Source: a bacterium (lineage in GTDB: Bacteria > Armatimonadota > Zipacnadia > Zipacnadales > UBA11051). Taken from it: 64,000 bases of DNA. The translations under genes and the position numbers were made by a program. Below the pieces are notes generated by a model that saw nothing but the letters and a program-made list of their open reading frames with translations, searched no databases and was not told where the DNA came from. The DNA is taken from contig JAUVVY010000003.1 in NCBI GenBank assembly GCA_030604405.1, forward strand, positions 107,687 to 171,686, in the 5' to 3' direction. Shown here in pieces: positions 15,356-24,693 of the stretch (the first letter of the stretch is position 1; the number at the start of each line of letters is the position of its first letter).

Positions 15356-18300
15356 CTAGGTCGCGTCGGGCTGCTTGCCAAAGAGCCTGTAAACGAAGGC
15401 AACGACATCATCGGTGATGCTGTAGGCGACGGGCACGACGAACAGCGTCAATAGCGTCGAGGTCGCCAAGCCGCCAATGACAGCGATCGCCAGCGCCTGC
15501 CAGAACTCGCTGCCGGCACCAAGACTCAGCGCCACCGGCGTCATGGCGATGATCGTCGTCGTCGTCGTCATCACGATCGGGCGTAAACGCATCGCACCAG
15601 CCTCGACTATGCCCTCGCGCCCGCCGATTCCGCGCTTTCGCAGAAGCACGATCAATTGCACAACCAGAATCGCATTGCTCACAACCATGCCGGTCAGCAT
15701 CAGGACCCCGAGGAAGACCATGATGCTGAAGTAGGTGCCGGTGAGAAGCAAAGCGCCGAAGACGCCGACCAGCTCCAGGGGGATCGCCAGCATGATGACG
15801 AAGGGGTGAATGAGGGATTCGAACTGCGAGGCAAGGATGATGTATATCAGCATCAGGCCGAGCAGAAAAGCGACCCCCATGCCGGCGTATGACTCGCGGC
15901 GCTCCTCCTCGGTGCCGCCGAATTCGTAGCTGTAGTCCGCGGGGAGTTGCATTTGCTCCATGATGGGGTCCACGTCATCCACTACCGCCTTCAGATCGCG
16001 GTCGCTGATGGTGGCGTTTATCGAAATGGAGCGTCGGCGATCATCGCGCACTATCTGCGTGGGCCCCTGCGTCAAGTTGATGGAGGCGATGTTGGCAAGG
16101 GGTATCAGGACATCTTCAGGGCCGGGGATGCTGATCTGTTTGATGTCCTGGATCCAATCGCGATCCGCCTCGGCGGCGCGGATGGTGATGTCGTATTCGT
16201 CGCCACGCTCGCGGAACTTGGTGAGCTCGCGAGTCCCATACACCTGTGCCTGTATGGTGTGGGCGATGCCAGCAGGGGTAAGCCCGAGGCGGCCGGCCTT
16301 CTGGCGGTCTATGACGATTTGATACTCGGGGCTGCCCGGCTCCCAGTCCAAGTCTGTCTCGCTAATGCCCGGGACTGCGATGAGCCTGGTCCTGGCCTCC
16401 TGGCCCAGCTTGCTAAGTATATCGAGATCATCGCCAACGATAGTCACCACCAGGTCTCCCCCGGCGCCAGGCGGCCCCATAGTCTCGCGGAAGCGAACCA
16501 CAACATCCGGGATCTGGGCAACCTTTTGCCTCAAGTAATCCTCGACGTCCCAGATGGTGCGTTGGCGCTGCTTGAGGTCCACCAGCGAGACGGCAAAGTT
16601 GGCGGTGCGCGTGCCGCTGGTACCGCCGAATATCCTGCCTATCGCGCCAGCGGATTGACCGACCGTCACCCCCATGTGCTTAAGCTCGGGGATGTCGTTT
16701 ATGACCGTCTCAAGCTCCGCTGCCAGTTGGTTGGTACGGTCCAGTGAGGAGCCCAGCGGCGCCTCCATCCCCAACGCTATTTGTCCACTGTCGAGTGCCG
16801 GGAAGAACGAGAAGCCGGCCAGTCTCATCATCAGCAGACTGGCGATGAAGATTTCGGCGGCGAGTATCATCACGATTGCGCGGCGACGCAAAGCCCATGA
16901 GGCGGCGCGCCGGTAGAGCCGCTCCAGACCGTCGAAGCCGGCCTTCCAGATATCCAGCACCCGCGCGACTGGCCCTCTTGGGCCCGGCTGCTGCGCTCTG
17001 CCGATGACTGTCTGGGTAAGCAGCCGGGAGGCGAGCATCGGCACTACTGTCACCGCCACGACCAGGGATGAGAACAAGCCGAACATCACGACCAGAGACA
17101 TGGGGGAAAAGATGGCACCCACCATGCCGCCGATTACCAGCAGCGGGAGGAACACGCACATATCTGTGAAGGTGGCCGCGGCGATGGCCATTGCCAGCTC
17201 GCGGGTGCCTGAGACCGCTGCGTCTATGACCGGTTCGCCGCGTTCCAAGTGCCGGAATATGTTCTCCAGAACCACCACCGAATCGTCAACTATACGCCCG
17301 ATCGCCAGCACCAATCCGCCCATCGTAATGATATTGAGGGTCATGCCGCTGAAGTACATGAAAGCAAAGGTTGCCAGCACTGAAAGCGGAATTGATACCG
17401 CCACTACCAGCGTGCCTCGAACGGTGGAGAGAAAGAGGAAAATGATGATAACTGCCAGGGCCGCGCCCTGAATCGCCACCGAGTAGAGATTGTGAAGCGA
17501 ATCCCTGATGAAATCAGCCTGGTCTGAGGTGACCTTCAACTCAACGCCAGGTGGAAGCTTTTCCGGAAGCCTCGCCAACGCCTCGTGCACCGCGTCAGAG
17601 ACCTTAACAGTGTTGCCGCCCGATTCCTTGCGCACCGACAAACTCACTGACGGCCGGCCGTTGTAGCGGGCGTAGCTGCGCACCTCCTTGTGGGTGTCCC
17701 TTACTGTCGCGATGTCGCGCAGGTGCACCGGCCTGCCTGCTTCGGTGCTGACCACTACCTCTTTGATCTGGTCAACGGTGTCGAACTCGCCGATGGTGCG
17801 GATGGCAAACTCGCGGGGGCCCTCGGTGACGAAGCCGGCCGGAATGTTGAGATTCTCGCGCTGCAGTGCCTGCTCTACCGTCCGCACGTCCAAGTTGTAG
17901 GCGGCGAGGCGCTGCCAGTCAATCTCGACGAGGATCTCGCGCTGCAGGCCACCGTAGATATCCGCTGCCGCCACGCCCGGGATCTTCTCCAGCTCGGGTT
18001 TGATCTCATCTTCGGCAAGCTTGCGCAACTTGCGCATATCATCAATGCCGGTTGCGTCAATTGTGACCACCGGTATCAGAACATGCGGGTTGATCCTGAG
18101 GATAAGCGGTCGGCCCGCAGCATCGGGCAAGGCGTCGGCGACCGAGTCAACCTTTTCCCGGATGTTGAAGGCCGCCCACTCCATGTCCTGGCCCCACTCG
18201 AAATCAATGGTGACCACCGAGAGGCCTTCCTGCGAGACCGACCTGATACCCTTGTAGTTTTCAACGGTCGCCACCGCCTCCTCGATCCGCTTGGTGACGA

Positions 18301-18484
18301 ACTCCTCCATTTCCTCGGGGGGTGTGCCGTGGTACTGGGTGATGACAGAGACCATCGGCACGTCAATATCGGGGAAGAAGTCGAGACCAAGTTGGGAAAA
18401 GCCGATGGCACCGAGCACGAAAGCGCCCAGCACCCCCATCAGAACTGTCACCGGCCGCTGGATCGAGAAGCCCGCGATGTTCAT
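15356..18484 (-). CDS. RND efflux transporter permease (AcrB/HAE1-like)
   Basis: A 1042-residue inner-membrane proton-driven exporter, the normal size for AcrB relatives. The N-terminal helix (FSIQRPVTVLMGVLGAFVLG), the first large periplasmic domain, the central helix block with IGRIVDDSVVVLENIF (paired Asp near 400, the proton relay), a second periplasmic domain after about 540, and the last helices (IGGLATSTLLTLFVVPVAY) are all in place. AcrB has GIVVDDA at the relay, and the Arg here is a mild variant. The start overlaps the adaptor stop by 4 bases. With the adaptor and TolC it would form a tripartite pump. Substrates cannot be predicted. Confidence 0.95.
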   Translation of the reverse strand: MNIAGFSIQRPVTVLMGVLGAFVLGAIGFSQLGLDFFPDIDVPMVSVITQYHGTPPEEMEEFVTKRIEEAVATVENYKGIRSVSQEGLSVVTIDFEWGQDMEWAAFNIREKVDSVADALPDAAGRPLILRINPHVLIPVVTIDATGIDDMRKLRKLAEDEIKPELEKIPGVAAADIYGGLQREILVEIDWQRLAAYNLDVRTVEQALQRENLNIPAGFVTEGPREFAIRTIGEFDTVDQIKEVVVSTEAGRPVHLRDIATVRDTHKEVRSYARYNGRPSVSLSVRKESGGNTVKVSDAVHEALARLPEKLPPGVELKVTSDQADFIRDSLHNLYSVAIQGAALAVIIIFLFLSTVRGTLVVAVSIPLSVLATFAFMYFSGMTLNIITMGGLVLAIGRIVDDSVVVLENIFRHLERGEPVIDAAVSGTRELAMAIAAATFTDMCVFLPLLVIGGMVGAIFSPMSLVVMFGLFSSLVVAVTVVPMLASRLLTQTVIGRAQQPGPRGPVARVLDIWKAGFDGLERLYRRAASWALRRRAIVMILAAEIFIASLLMMRLAGFSFFPALDSGQIALGMEAPLGSSLDRTNQLAAELETVINDIPELKHMGVTVGQSAGAIGRIFGGTSGTRTANFAVSLVDLKQRQRTIWDVEDYLRQKVAQIPDVVVRFRETMGPPGAGGDLVVTIVGDDLDILSKLGQEARTRLIAVPGISETDLDWEPGSPEYQIVIDRQKAGRLGLTPAGIAHTIQAQVYGTRELTKFRERGDEYDITIRAAEADRDWIQDIKQISIPGPEDVLIPLANIASINLTQGPTQIVRDDRRRSISINATISDRDLKAVVDDVDPIMEQMQLPADYSYEFGGTEEERRESYAGMGVAFLLGLMLIYIILASQFESLIHPFVIMLAIPLELVGVFGALLLTGTYFSIMVFLGVLMLTGMVVSNAILVVQLIVLLRKRGIGGREGIVEAGAMRLRPIVMTTTTTIIAMTPVALSLGAGSEFWQALAIAVIGGLATSTLLTLFVVPVAYSITDDVVAFVYRLFGKQPDAT

Positions 18485-20151
18485 CGGCCGGCCCCCGTGT
18501 GCCTCTCAACCATGTTGATCTGTTCATCAGGCTTGAGCAGCGTCTGTCCGCTTACGATCACCATGTCGCGCTCTTTGACGCCGTCTGTGATGGCGATGTT
18601 GGTTTCGTCGTTAAGGCCGGTTTCTACCGGGACGCGTTTGGCTCGTTGGTGCTCGGCCACGTACACCACCTGCTGGCCTTGTTGCTTGATGACGGCGACT
18701 CTGGGGACAATAATGGCGTTGGCGGTGCGGGCGGTAACGACGACAACTCGCGCGAACATCCCCTGCTTGAGCCGGCCGTCGGCATTGCCAATCCGCACCT
18801 TGATGTCAAAAGTACGCGTATCCAGATCAGCCGAGGGAATTACCTCTGTAATCTCGCCAATGAATTCCTCTTCCGCCAGAGCGTCCACGGTCGCCGTAAC
18901 CTGCTGACCAATAGCGGCGTTGGCGAGCTCCATTTCCGGCAAGTTAGCGCGGACGAATACGGAATTGTTGTCGGTGATGGTCAGCAGCGGCACGCTCGGC
19001 ATAGCGCCCTCGCCCGGGTCCACGGAGCGGCGTGTTACTACGCCCAGCATCGGCGCGCGGATGCAGGTGTAGCCGATCTGGGTCTGGATATATGCGACGT
19101 TGGCCCGGGCCTGATTGAGTGCGGCGCGGGCGGCCTGCACGTCTTCGCGGCTGATGTAGTTGCGGGCAGTAGAGGCCCTGGCCAACTTCAATGATGCCTC
19201 GGCGGAGCGAACGCCCTCGCGGGCGGCTTCGATCTCCTGCTGGCTGATGCGGTTCTGGGCCTGGTTGGCCTCGGCCAGGACCAGAGCAGACTTGGCCTGC
19301 TCGACCTGAGCGCGGGCCATCTCGACCTCCTGGCTGCGCGGGCCTTCGCGCACCAGGTCAAGCTGCTGCCGGGCGCTGTTGTACTGCGCCTGGGCGACAT
19401 CGAACTGGAGCTTGGCGGCATCGTACTGCTGCTGGGCCATCGCGCCCTGGGCCAGGAGCGTTCCGGCCCTGCGCAGATTAGTGCGGGCGGTATCGAGGCT
19501 TGCTTTGGCCTGCTTCACAGCCTCGTCGGCCTGCTCGACCTGCTGGGTGCGAGCGCCCTCAACGACCATGTCAAGGCGCGCATTGGCGGCATTGACCGCT
19601 TCGCGAGCCTGCTGGATGGAGGTCGTGGTTTGCGTCTGCGTGACCTCGGCGCCGGTTTCGACCTGACGAAGTCGTGCGCGTGCAGAGGCCAGCGCGGCTT
19701 CGGCGGCCTCAATACCAGCGCTGGTCTGCGCCTCCTGGAGGCCGGTTCCGGTTTCGGCCTGTTTCAACCTTGCTTCGGCTGCGGCGACTGCTGCCCTGGC
19801 CTGGCGAAGCTGAGCGGAAAGATCGCCGCGCTCCAACTCGACCAGAAGCTGCCCCCTATGCACATAGGCTCCCTCGTCCACGTGAACCCGCGTGACCTTG
19901 CCGGGGATCTTGGCGACCACGCCGCTTTCGGCGTCGGCTTCGATGGAGCCGGTGACTGTGAAAGTTCGCACAATGTCACCGCGACGGGCCGGGGCTACCT
20001 CGACTGGGGTCGCGACCTCGACCCTGGCTGCCGCCTCAGCCGCTGCCCGGTTGGCCTCAACCATCTTTACCACAAAGAACAAGCCCACCGGCACTCCGAT
20101 TATTGCGACTACTATTGCAGCCGCCCGTACAATCTTCAGAGCACGCTTCAC
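18481..20151 (-). CDS. RND periplasmic adaptor (HlyD/membrane-fusion family) with an extended coiled coil
   Basis: A 556-residue protein. It has an N-terminal membrane anchor (residues 9-29), the first half-lipoyl motif (SGVVAKIPGKVTRVHVDEGAYV near 77-98), then an unusually long Ala/Gln/Glu-rich helical hairpin (about 110-365), the second half-lipoyl part (IRAPMLGVVTRRSVDPGEG), and beta-barrel and membrane-proximal domains. Typical RND adaptors are 350-420 residues, and the excess is all in the hairpin, which contains several similar heptad blocks (EAARE, EQADEAVKQAK). It overlaps the permease and TolC genes by 4 bases each. The long hairpin suggests a wider periplasmic span or a different channel contact. 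Confidence 0.92.
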   Translation of the reverse strand: MKRALKIVRAAAIVVAIIGVPVGLFFVVKMVEANRAAAEAAARVEVATPVEVAPARRGDIVRTFTVTGSIEADAESGVVAKIPGKVTRVHVDEGAYVHRGQLLVELERGDLSAQLRQARAAVAAAEARLKQAETGTGLQEAQTSAGIEAAEAALASARARLRQVETGAEVTQTQTTTSIQQAREAVNAANARLDMVVEGARTQQVEQADEAVKQAKASLDTARTNLRRAGTLLAQGAMAQQQYDAAKLQFDVAQAQYNSARQQLDLVREGPRSQEVEMARAQVEQAKSALVLAEANQAQNRISQQEIEAAREGVRSAEASLKLARASTARNYISREDVQAARAALNQARANVAYIQTQIGYTCIRAPMLGVVTRRSVDPGEGAMPSVPLLTITDNNSVFVRANLPEMELANAAIGQQVTATVDALAEEEFIGEITEVIPSADLDTRTFDIKVRIGNADGRLKQGMFARVVVVTARTANAIIVPRVAVIKQQGQQVVYVAEHQRAKRVPVETGLNDETNIAITDGVKERDMVIVSGQTLLKPDEQINMVERHTGAGR

Positions 20152-21563
20152 TGCGCTTCACTCCTCGGTGCCAAGAGCTCAAGATCATCCTCGGATGCGT
20201 TGATGTAACTCAGTAGCTTTGCTTCGGCTATCTGGTAGCCGTAGATTGCGTCAACCTGGTTGGTGCGGGCGGCGGCGAGGGCTACCCGGGCGTCAGTGAC
20301 TTCGACGGGTGTCGCGAGGCCGGCATCGTAGCGGACCTCAGCGATGCGCAGGGCCTCCTGGGCCAGCTCGACAGTCTTGGCCGTTAAACTGAGACGATGC
20401 CTGGTCTCTTCCGTGTTGAGGTAGGCATGCCATACCTGCAACTCGATGTCGTCCGTCACCTTACCCAGCAGCGCCCTGGCCTGCTCTGCGCGCCACAAGG
20501 CCTGTCGCTCTTTCGAGCGGGAAGCCCCGCCATCACTCAGCGACTTGCTTAAGCTGAGCGTGAGATTCCAGGCGTAATCTCTGGCAAAGCCGGTTGAGCT
20601 TTGGCGGTCATAGGCGCCGCGGAGGTCAAGGTTGAGGCCACGCTCAGCCTTCGCCAGGCGCGCGGCGGCCAACGACAGCCTGACGTGGGTATCGAGCACG
20701 ACGATCTCCTCACGGCGCTGATTGGCCATAACAATGCAGAGATTGGGATCAACTATTATCGGTGAGGGGTCAGGCGTGGTGACGAGCTGCATGGGCCGAG
20801 TGATCTCAATGGCCAACAGCCTCTTCAACACGCCTTTAGCGATCTCCACGGCGGCCCGAGCAACGATGAGTTGTTGCTCGGCGTTGGCAACCTCCACCTC
20901 TGCGCGCGTCACATCAAATCGTGGCACGGCGCCGGCCTCATAGCGGGCCGAGGCGAGGCGGCAGTGCTCGCGAGCGCTGCTCAGCTTCTCGCCGGCCACC
21001 TCAAAGAAGCCGATTGCACGGGCGACATTGTAAAAGGCCGTCGCGGCATCCAGAGCGATCTGGCGGCGGGCGACGATGGTCTCCAGCCCCTTGACATCAA
21101 CATTGAGCTGCGCCAAGGTCACAAGCGCCTGGTTGCGGCCGGAGGAGTAGAGCGATTTGTACAACGCCACCCCGTACTTGTGAGCGCGATCCGGCCCGAT
21201 AGTAATGCTCTGCGGGTCATCCGACGTGCGTACCTCAAACGTGGTCTGCGGCCCGAGACGCGAATAGGACGACTCAAGTCTTAGCTGGAAGCGATCGGCA
21301 GCTTTCGCCTCGCCGACGGCCGCCTCAGCCTCGGCCAGGGCCAGATCGGCAAGCTGAATGTCCCAGTTTCTCTGCAGCGCCATTGTCACGACATCTTCGA
21401 GGGTCAAAGTCAACGGCTCAGCAGCCTCGCCGGTCGCCTGCTCGCCTGGCGCCTCGGGTGTCTGCGCCAGAGCCGGCTGCCCGACTGATGCGCCGAGCAC
21501 CAGTGTGCCCGCAACGCCAATGCTGAAGCATAGCTTGCAAACCATGCTCATTCGCGGCGTCAT
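20148..21563 (-). CDS. TolC-family outer-membrane efflux protein
   Basis: A 471-residue protein with signal peptide MSMVCKLCFSIGVAGTLVLG and cleavage near PALAQ. Two outer-membrane-efflux repeats follow, each a long Ala/Glu/Leu-rich helical hairpin with beta strands (LTLEDVVTMALQRNWDIQLA opening the first, RREEIVVLDTHVRLSLAAARLAKAERG opening the second). Size and pattern fit TolC/OprM. The ATG at 21563 has GGGAG 5 nt upstream and lies 14 bases after the regulator stop. A longer open frame upstream would overlap the regulator and is rejected. It would form the outer duct of the tripartite pump. Confidence 0.92.
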   Translation of the reverse strand: MTPRMSMVCKLCFSIGVAGTLVLGASVGQPALAQTPEAPGEQATGEAAEPLTLTLEDVVTMALQRNWDIQLADLALAEAEAAVGEAKAADRFQLRLESSYSRLGPQTTFEVRTSDDPQSITIGPDRAHKYGVALYKSLYSSGRNQALVTLAQLNVDVKGLETIVARRQIALDAATAFYNVARAIGFFEVAGEKLSSAREHCRLASARYEAGAVPRFDVTRAEVEVANAEQQLIVARAAVEIAKGVLKRLLAIEITRPMQLVTTPDPSPIIVDPNLCIVMANQRREEIVVLDTHVRLSLAAARLAKAERGLNLDLRGAYDRQSSTGFARDYAWNLTLSLSKSLSDGGASRSKERQALWRAEQARALLGKVTDDIELQVWHAYLNTEETRHRLSLTAKTVELAQEALRIAEVRYDAGLATPVEVTDARVALAAARTNQVDAIYGYQIAEAKLLSYINASEDDLELLAPRSEAQ

Positions 21564-21576
21564 TTCAGCTCCCCCT

Positions 21577-21843
21577 TTATGGTGACTCTTCGGAGCTATC
21601 CTGCTCCGATACAGCGTTCTCGGCAAGTGCGAGGGCGCCTTTCATCATCTCGATAAACTCGGACATCCCCGACATCTTCACCATCATCAACCCCGCCCCG
21701 GCGGGATGGCCAAAGATCAGCAACTTCTCGCCCGGCGATATCTCGTACTCGGCGCGCGCCTCTGCGGGAATGACGACCTGCCCACGCTCTCCGACAGTCA
21801 CAGTCCCAAAAAACATCTCATCAATTGACCGGCTCTCAGGCAT
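21577..21843 (-). CDS. AbrB/MazE/SpoVT-type DNA-binding regulator
   Basis: An 88-residue protein with an N-terminal swapped-hairpin DNA-binding domain: TVTVGERGQVVIPAEARAEY at 14-33, then ISPGEKLLIFGHPAG. The C-terminal half is a short acidic helix, perhaps for dimerisation. It heads the efflux operon, and a Shine-Dalgarno-like GGGGGTGG precedes the ATG. Proteins of this type are often autoregulators or antitoxin-like. No toxin partner is next to it, so control of the pump operon is the simplest reading. Confidence 0.85.
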   Translation of the reverse strand: MPESRSIDEMFFGTVTVGERGQVVIPAEARAEYEISPGEKLLIFGHPAGAGLMMVKMSGMSEFIEMMKGALALAENAVSEQDSSEESP

Positions 21844-22001
21844 TGCATTCCACCCCCAGCTTGGTATGACTAATCACGGCAGTGTATTTTATTAGGCGTT
21901 TGGCATTTTGTCAATAGTTCATATTTATCATGTAATTCATACGTGGGGCGTTGCTGGCAACACCAATTTGAATGACAAAGTAAGATGTGCAGAAGTTTTC
22001 C

Positions 22002-22031
22002 TTGACAATCCCTGTCGAAACGTGCTATAGT
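22002..22031 (+). promoter_or_regulatory. Sigma-70-type promoter of the cold-shock gene
   Basis: A consensus -35 TTGACA (22002-22007) and TATAGT -10 (22026-22031) separated by 18 bases. The start site should fall near 22038, giving an untranslated leader of about 138 nt, long like cspA leaders. Confidence 0.8.
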
Positions 22032-22111
22032 TACAACGCTTCGGTGGACCAATGCATGCCGAAGCGACCTATTAAGTAGCTAGAGTAGTTGGCTGACAGC
22101 TTGATGCAGAG

Positions 22112-22175
22112 ACGTACCTCCTCCCAAGCTAGGCGCAAGTGACTAGCTCAGAGAGAGAAGGAGGTGCGTTTTTTT
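22112..22175 (+). promoter_or_regulatory. Leader hairpin that hides the Shine-Dalgarno and resembles an intrinsic terminator
   Basis: ACGTACCTCCT (22112-22122) pairs along its whole length with AGGAGGTGCGT (22159-22169), allowing one G-U pair. The 3' arm contains the Shine-Dalgarno. Within the loop, agctag/ctagct (22127-22132 with 22143-22148) can pair over a c-GCAA-g tetraloop. Seven T follow the stem (22169-22175) and run right up to the ATG. The structure could block translation, terminate transcription, or both, with release on cold shock. The pairing is seen; the switching is inferred. Confidence 0.7.
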
Positions 22176-22379
22176 ATGGCTACAGGTAAAGTCAAGTGGT
22201 TCAATGACCACAAGGGTTTCGGTTTCATCGAGACGCCTGACTCAGACGACGTGTTCGTCCATTTCTCCGGCATCGCCGGCGAAGGCTACCGGTCGCTGGC
22301 AGAGAATGACGAAGTGCAATTCGACATCGTCGAGGACGCCAAAGGCCCCCGTGCCGAAAACGTCATGGTCGTTGCATAG
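22176..22379 (+). CDS. Cold-shock protein (CspA family)
   Basis: A 67-residue single cold-shock domain. RNP1 is KGFGFIET (about 15-22) and RNP2 is VFVHFSGI (about 28-35), preceded by the signature start KVKWFND. It is an RNA chaperone that melts mRNA structure and is full length. ATG 22176 matches the family start and lies 11 nt after GGAGG. A GTG four codons upstream falls inside the Shine-Dalgarno and is rejected. It is monocistronic, with its own promoter, structured leader and terminator, the arrangement of cold-inducible csp genes. Confidence 0.95.
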   Translation: MATGKVKWFNDHKGFGFIETPDSDDVFVHFSGIAGEGYRSLAENDEVQFDIVEDAKGPRAENVMVVA

Positions 22380-22404
22380 CTAAAACCTGACCCAGTAGTG
22401 ACAA

Positions 22405-22437
22405 CAAAGTCTCCGCCAGATAAAGGCGGGGACTTTG
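22405..22437 (+). terminator. Rho-independent-type terminator after the cold-shock gene
   Basis: Inverted repeat caaagtctccgcc/ggcggggactttg (13 pairs, one T-G) with a 7-base loop, followed by a short T-containing tail. It separates the gene from the convergent transglutaminase-like gene ending at 22475 and could serve both strands. Confidence 0.75.
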
Positions 22438-22474
22438 GTGTTTCCTGGGGCAGATGCCACTGAGGATGGCGGCG

Positions 22475-24679
22475 CTACTGCGCCAGTTCCACTACGGCTC
22501 GGCTGACAGGGCCGGGCAGGCCCATCGTGTTGACTGCGCGGACGGCAAGCTCGGTGGTGCCAGGCTCAAGCTCGAGCGTGAAACCCGATTCGACCGGAGC
22601 CCATTCGCCGCCGTCTGTCGAGGCCTCGTAGCGAGCGAAGTTGGGCATGTCGTGCTCAAGCAGCACAGTCAACTGCCGCTCTCCGGTGCGCAGCAAAGTC
22701 ATGTGAGCCTGGTTGTTGGTCCAGTAGAAGTCGCCCGGGCGGTTGGTGTGGTGCGAGAAGTGCATCAGCGGTGGCACCATGTCATCGGCCCAGTTGAGAT
22801 AGCCATCCCAACACCAAACCTCTGAGCCCTGACTAATCGGCAAGGGATACGGGTGCTCGCAATAGTCATTGCGCGGGATAATGCGGAAATGGGCGTGGGT
22901 CTTGTAGGACCAGCCCACGTTCAGCTTATACGGCCACTCTTCGCCCCCGTAGGCTTCGACCTGCATGCCTTCGTACACCTGGCTGTTGATGCGCAGGCGG
23001 AATGGGTCCTGCCACGTTTCGACCTTGTCCAGGTGCTGAATCAATTCATTGTGAACATCAAGCGTAGAGAGCGGCTCGCGGGTCGTCTTGTCCACCCAGT
23101 AGAAGTCGCGAGTGGCATCCACCTGCAGCCACTTGTGGTGAACGTTAGACCACGCCTCGCAGACCTCATGGCCGGACATGCCCTCGCTATTGATGTTTGT
23201 GTGTCGCGCAGGAATACCTACAGCCAGCAGCATCTCGGTCAAGACGACATTTGAATACAGGCACATCCTGTCGCGCCGGCGCGTTTCGTATTTGTTGAGA
23301 ATGATTTCGCCGTTCTCATCGCGCTTGATTTCAATCCAGTCCAACACCTCCCAGGGGCAGATCTTGCAGTTGGGAAGAGGAAGCAAATATGCCCAGCGCA
23401 TGAGCCGCCTGATCATCTCCCAATCGTCCTTGGCGCCGGCCACGACCTTGTCTAAGTCACACACTTGTCGCAATTGCTGAAGCTTCGGGTGGTCATAGCG
23501 CTCGAAGGGGAAGTCATAGGAAGACCTTATGATGCTGGGGTTGTTCATCTCGACGATGCGCAGCTTGTCTTGCTTACGGGCCTGCTCGTGATTCGTCACG
23601 ATCCTCACGGACTTCAAAGCCAGGCTGACCAGAGGATTGGTAGTGGAAAGCTCGGCTTTCCATTGAAGATAGCGGCCCCTGGCTGGGATGCGCCCACTAA
23701 ACACGTCGGCCCACTGCCAGGACGTCCAACTGTCGGCTTCATAGTAGGGCGTGTCTCCCCAGCGCAGACTGATGGCGATAGCCGTGTCATCTGGCATGTC
23801 GGCCTTGAACCTGAAGTAAACAGAACTCACCTGAAGTGGGATCTTGATTGGCTCGTCCTGCTGACCCGCCGCATCCAATACCTCGGATACAATCCAGCCA
23901 CTTTCACGATAGCGGCGCATAGCCAGGCGAATTACGTATTCGCCGGCAAAGGCATTCTGCTCGCCCATGTGTTGGCTGTCCCAGGTCTTGCCGCCATCTG
24001 TACTCTTCGCGCTCGCGTGCGCCGGCGTTTCACCCGCTCGTGCGGCCTTGTTGAAGTTGGCATAGTCTCCGACCATAATCTGCCAAGCTGCGGCGCCGTC
24101 CACGGTGCTGAACTCGATGACATTGTCGCCGACTTGCAGGTGCTCGACGGGAATGCTTACGTAGTACCAGCGGGAGGCGTTCCACGGGATCTTCGCGCTC
24201 CAGGCAAGCTCCCAGTACTGCTTTGCATCGGGCGTGGCAATTGTAGAGGGCGGGCGTAGTGTCTCGTTCCCGGTAACAACAATACGCAGTGCGGCGTCAT
24301 GGCCGCGGAGCTCCTTAGCAATGAAGGTCACATAGACCTCGTCGGCGCGGGGGTCTTCAACGGTGAGCTGCTTGCGCAGCACTATTCCTTCGCCCAGGAT
24401 TTCAAACGGTCCGCCGGGCGAGCTTGAGTCGCTGCCGCATACCGGCGAATCATTCTGAAGCACATCGCCCCAGAAAAGGCGAATGGCATCGTCACTATCC
24501 CACATCCATAGCCCGCGCATCGTAGCACCGGAGTCGTAGATCTCGCGCGCCGTCTGCTGCACAGTAGTCCGCGCAAGCTCTTCCCCGGCTGCGTGCACGG
24601 CTAAGGCAAGAGACAGCGCCAACGCCGTGCAAAGCGCAAACGAGAACACTGATCTGAGGTCAAGCAGATGTGTAATCAT
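22475..24679 (-). CDS. Secreted transglutaminase-like protein, copy A
   Basis: A 734-residue protein with a signal peptide (SVFSFALCTALALSLALAVHA, cleavage near residue 30). A long beta-rich N-terminal half carries a galactose-binding-like or Ig-like architecture. The transglutaminase-like core follows, with Cys in RRDRMCLYSN (near 471), His in MSGHEVCEAWSN (near 502) and Asp in VDATRD (near 521). A C-terminal strand domain closes the protein. The family includes cysteine proteases and amidohydrolases as well as crosslinkers, so the reaction is open. It is co-linear and strongly similar to the next gene upstream (24694-26814), 14 bases away, an evident tandem duplication. Confidence 0.82.
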   Translation of the reverse strand: MITHLLDLRSVFSFALCTALALSLALAVHAAGEELARTTVQQTAREIYDSGATMRGLWMWDSDDAIRLFWGDVLQNDSPVCGSDSSSPGGPFEILGEGIVLRKQLTVEDPRADEVYVTFIAKELRGHDAALRIVVTGNETLRPPSTIATPDAKQYWELAWSAKIPWNASRWYYVSIPVEHLQVGDNVIEFSTVDGAAAWQIMVGDYANFNKAARAGETPAHASAKSTDGGKTWDSQHMGEQNAFAGEYVIRLAMRRYRESGWIVSEVLDAAGQQDEPIKIPLQVSSVYFRFKADMPDDTAIAISLRWGDTPYYEADSWTSWQWADVFSGRIPARGRYLQWKAELSTTNPLVSLALKSVRIVTNHEQARKQDKLRIVEMNNPSIIRSSYDFPFERYDHPKLQQLRQVCDLDKVVAGAKDDWEMIRRLMRWAYLLPLPNCKICPWEVLDWIEIKRDENGEIILNKYETRRRDRMCLYSNVVLTEMLLAVGIPARHTNINSEGMSGHEVCEAWSNVHHKWLQVDATRDFYWVDKTTREPLSTLDVHNELIQHLDKVETWQDPFRLRINSQVYEGMQVEAYGGEEWPYKLNVGWSYKTHAHFRIIPRNDYCEHPYPLPISQGSEVWCWDGYLNWADDMVPPLMHFSHHTNRPGDFYWTNNQAHMTLLRTGERQLTVLLEHDMPNFARYEASTDGGEWAPVESGFTLELEPGTTELAVRAVNTMGLPGPVSRAVVELAQ

Positions 24680-24693
24680 CAGTTGTTCCCTCC

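Noticed and set aside
21870..22052. A 60-codon frame on the - strand in front of the cold-shock gene.
   Set aside because: It overlaps the strong promoter of the cold-shock gene and shows no coding signature.
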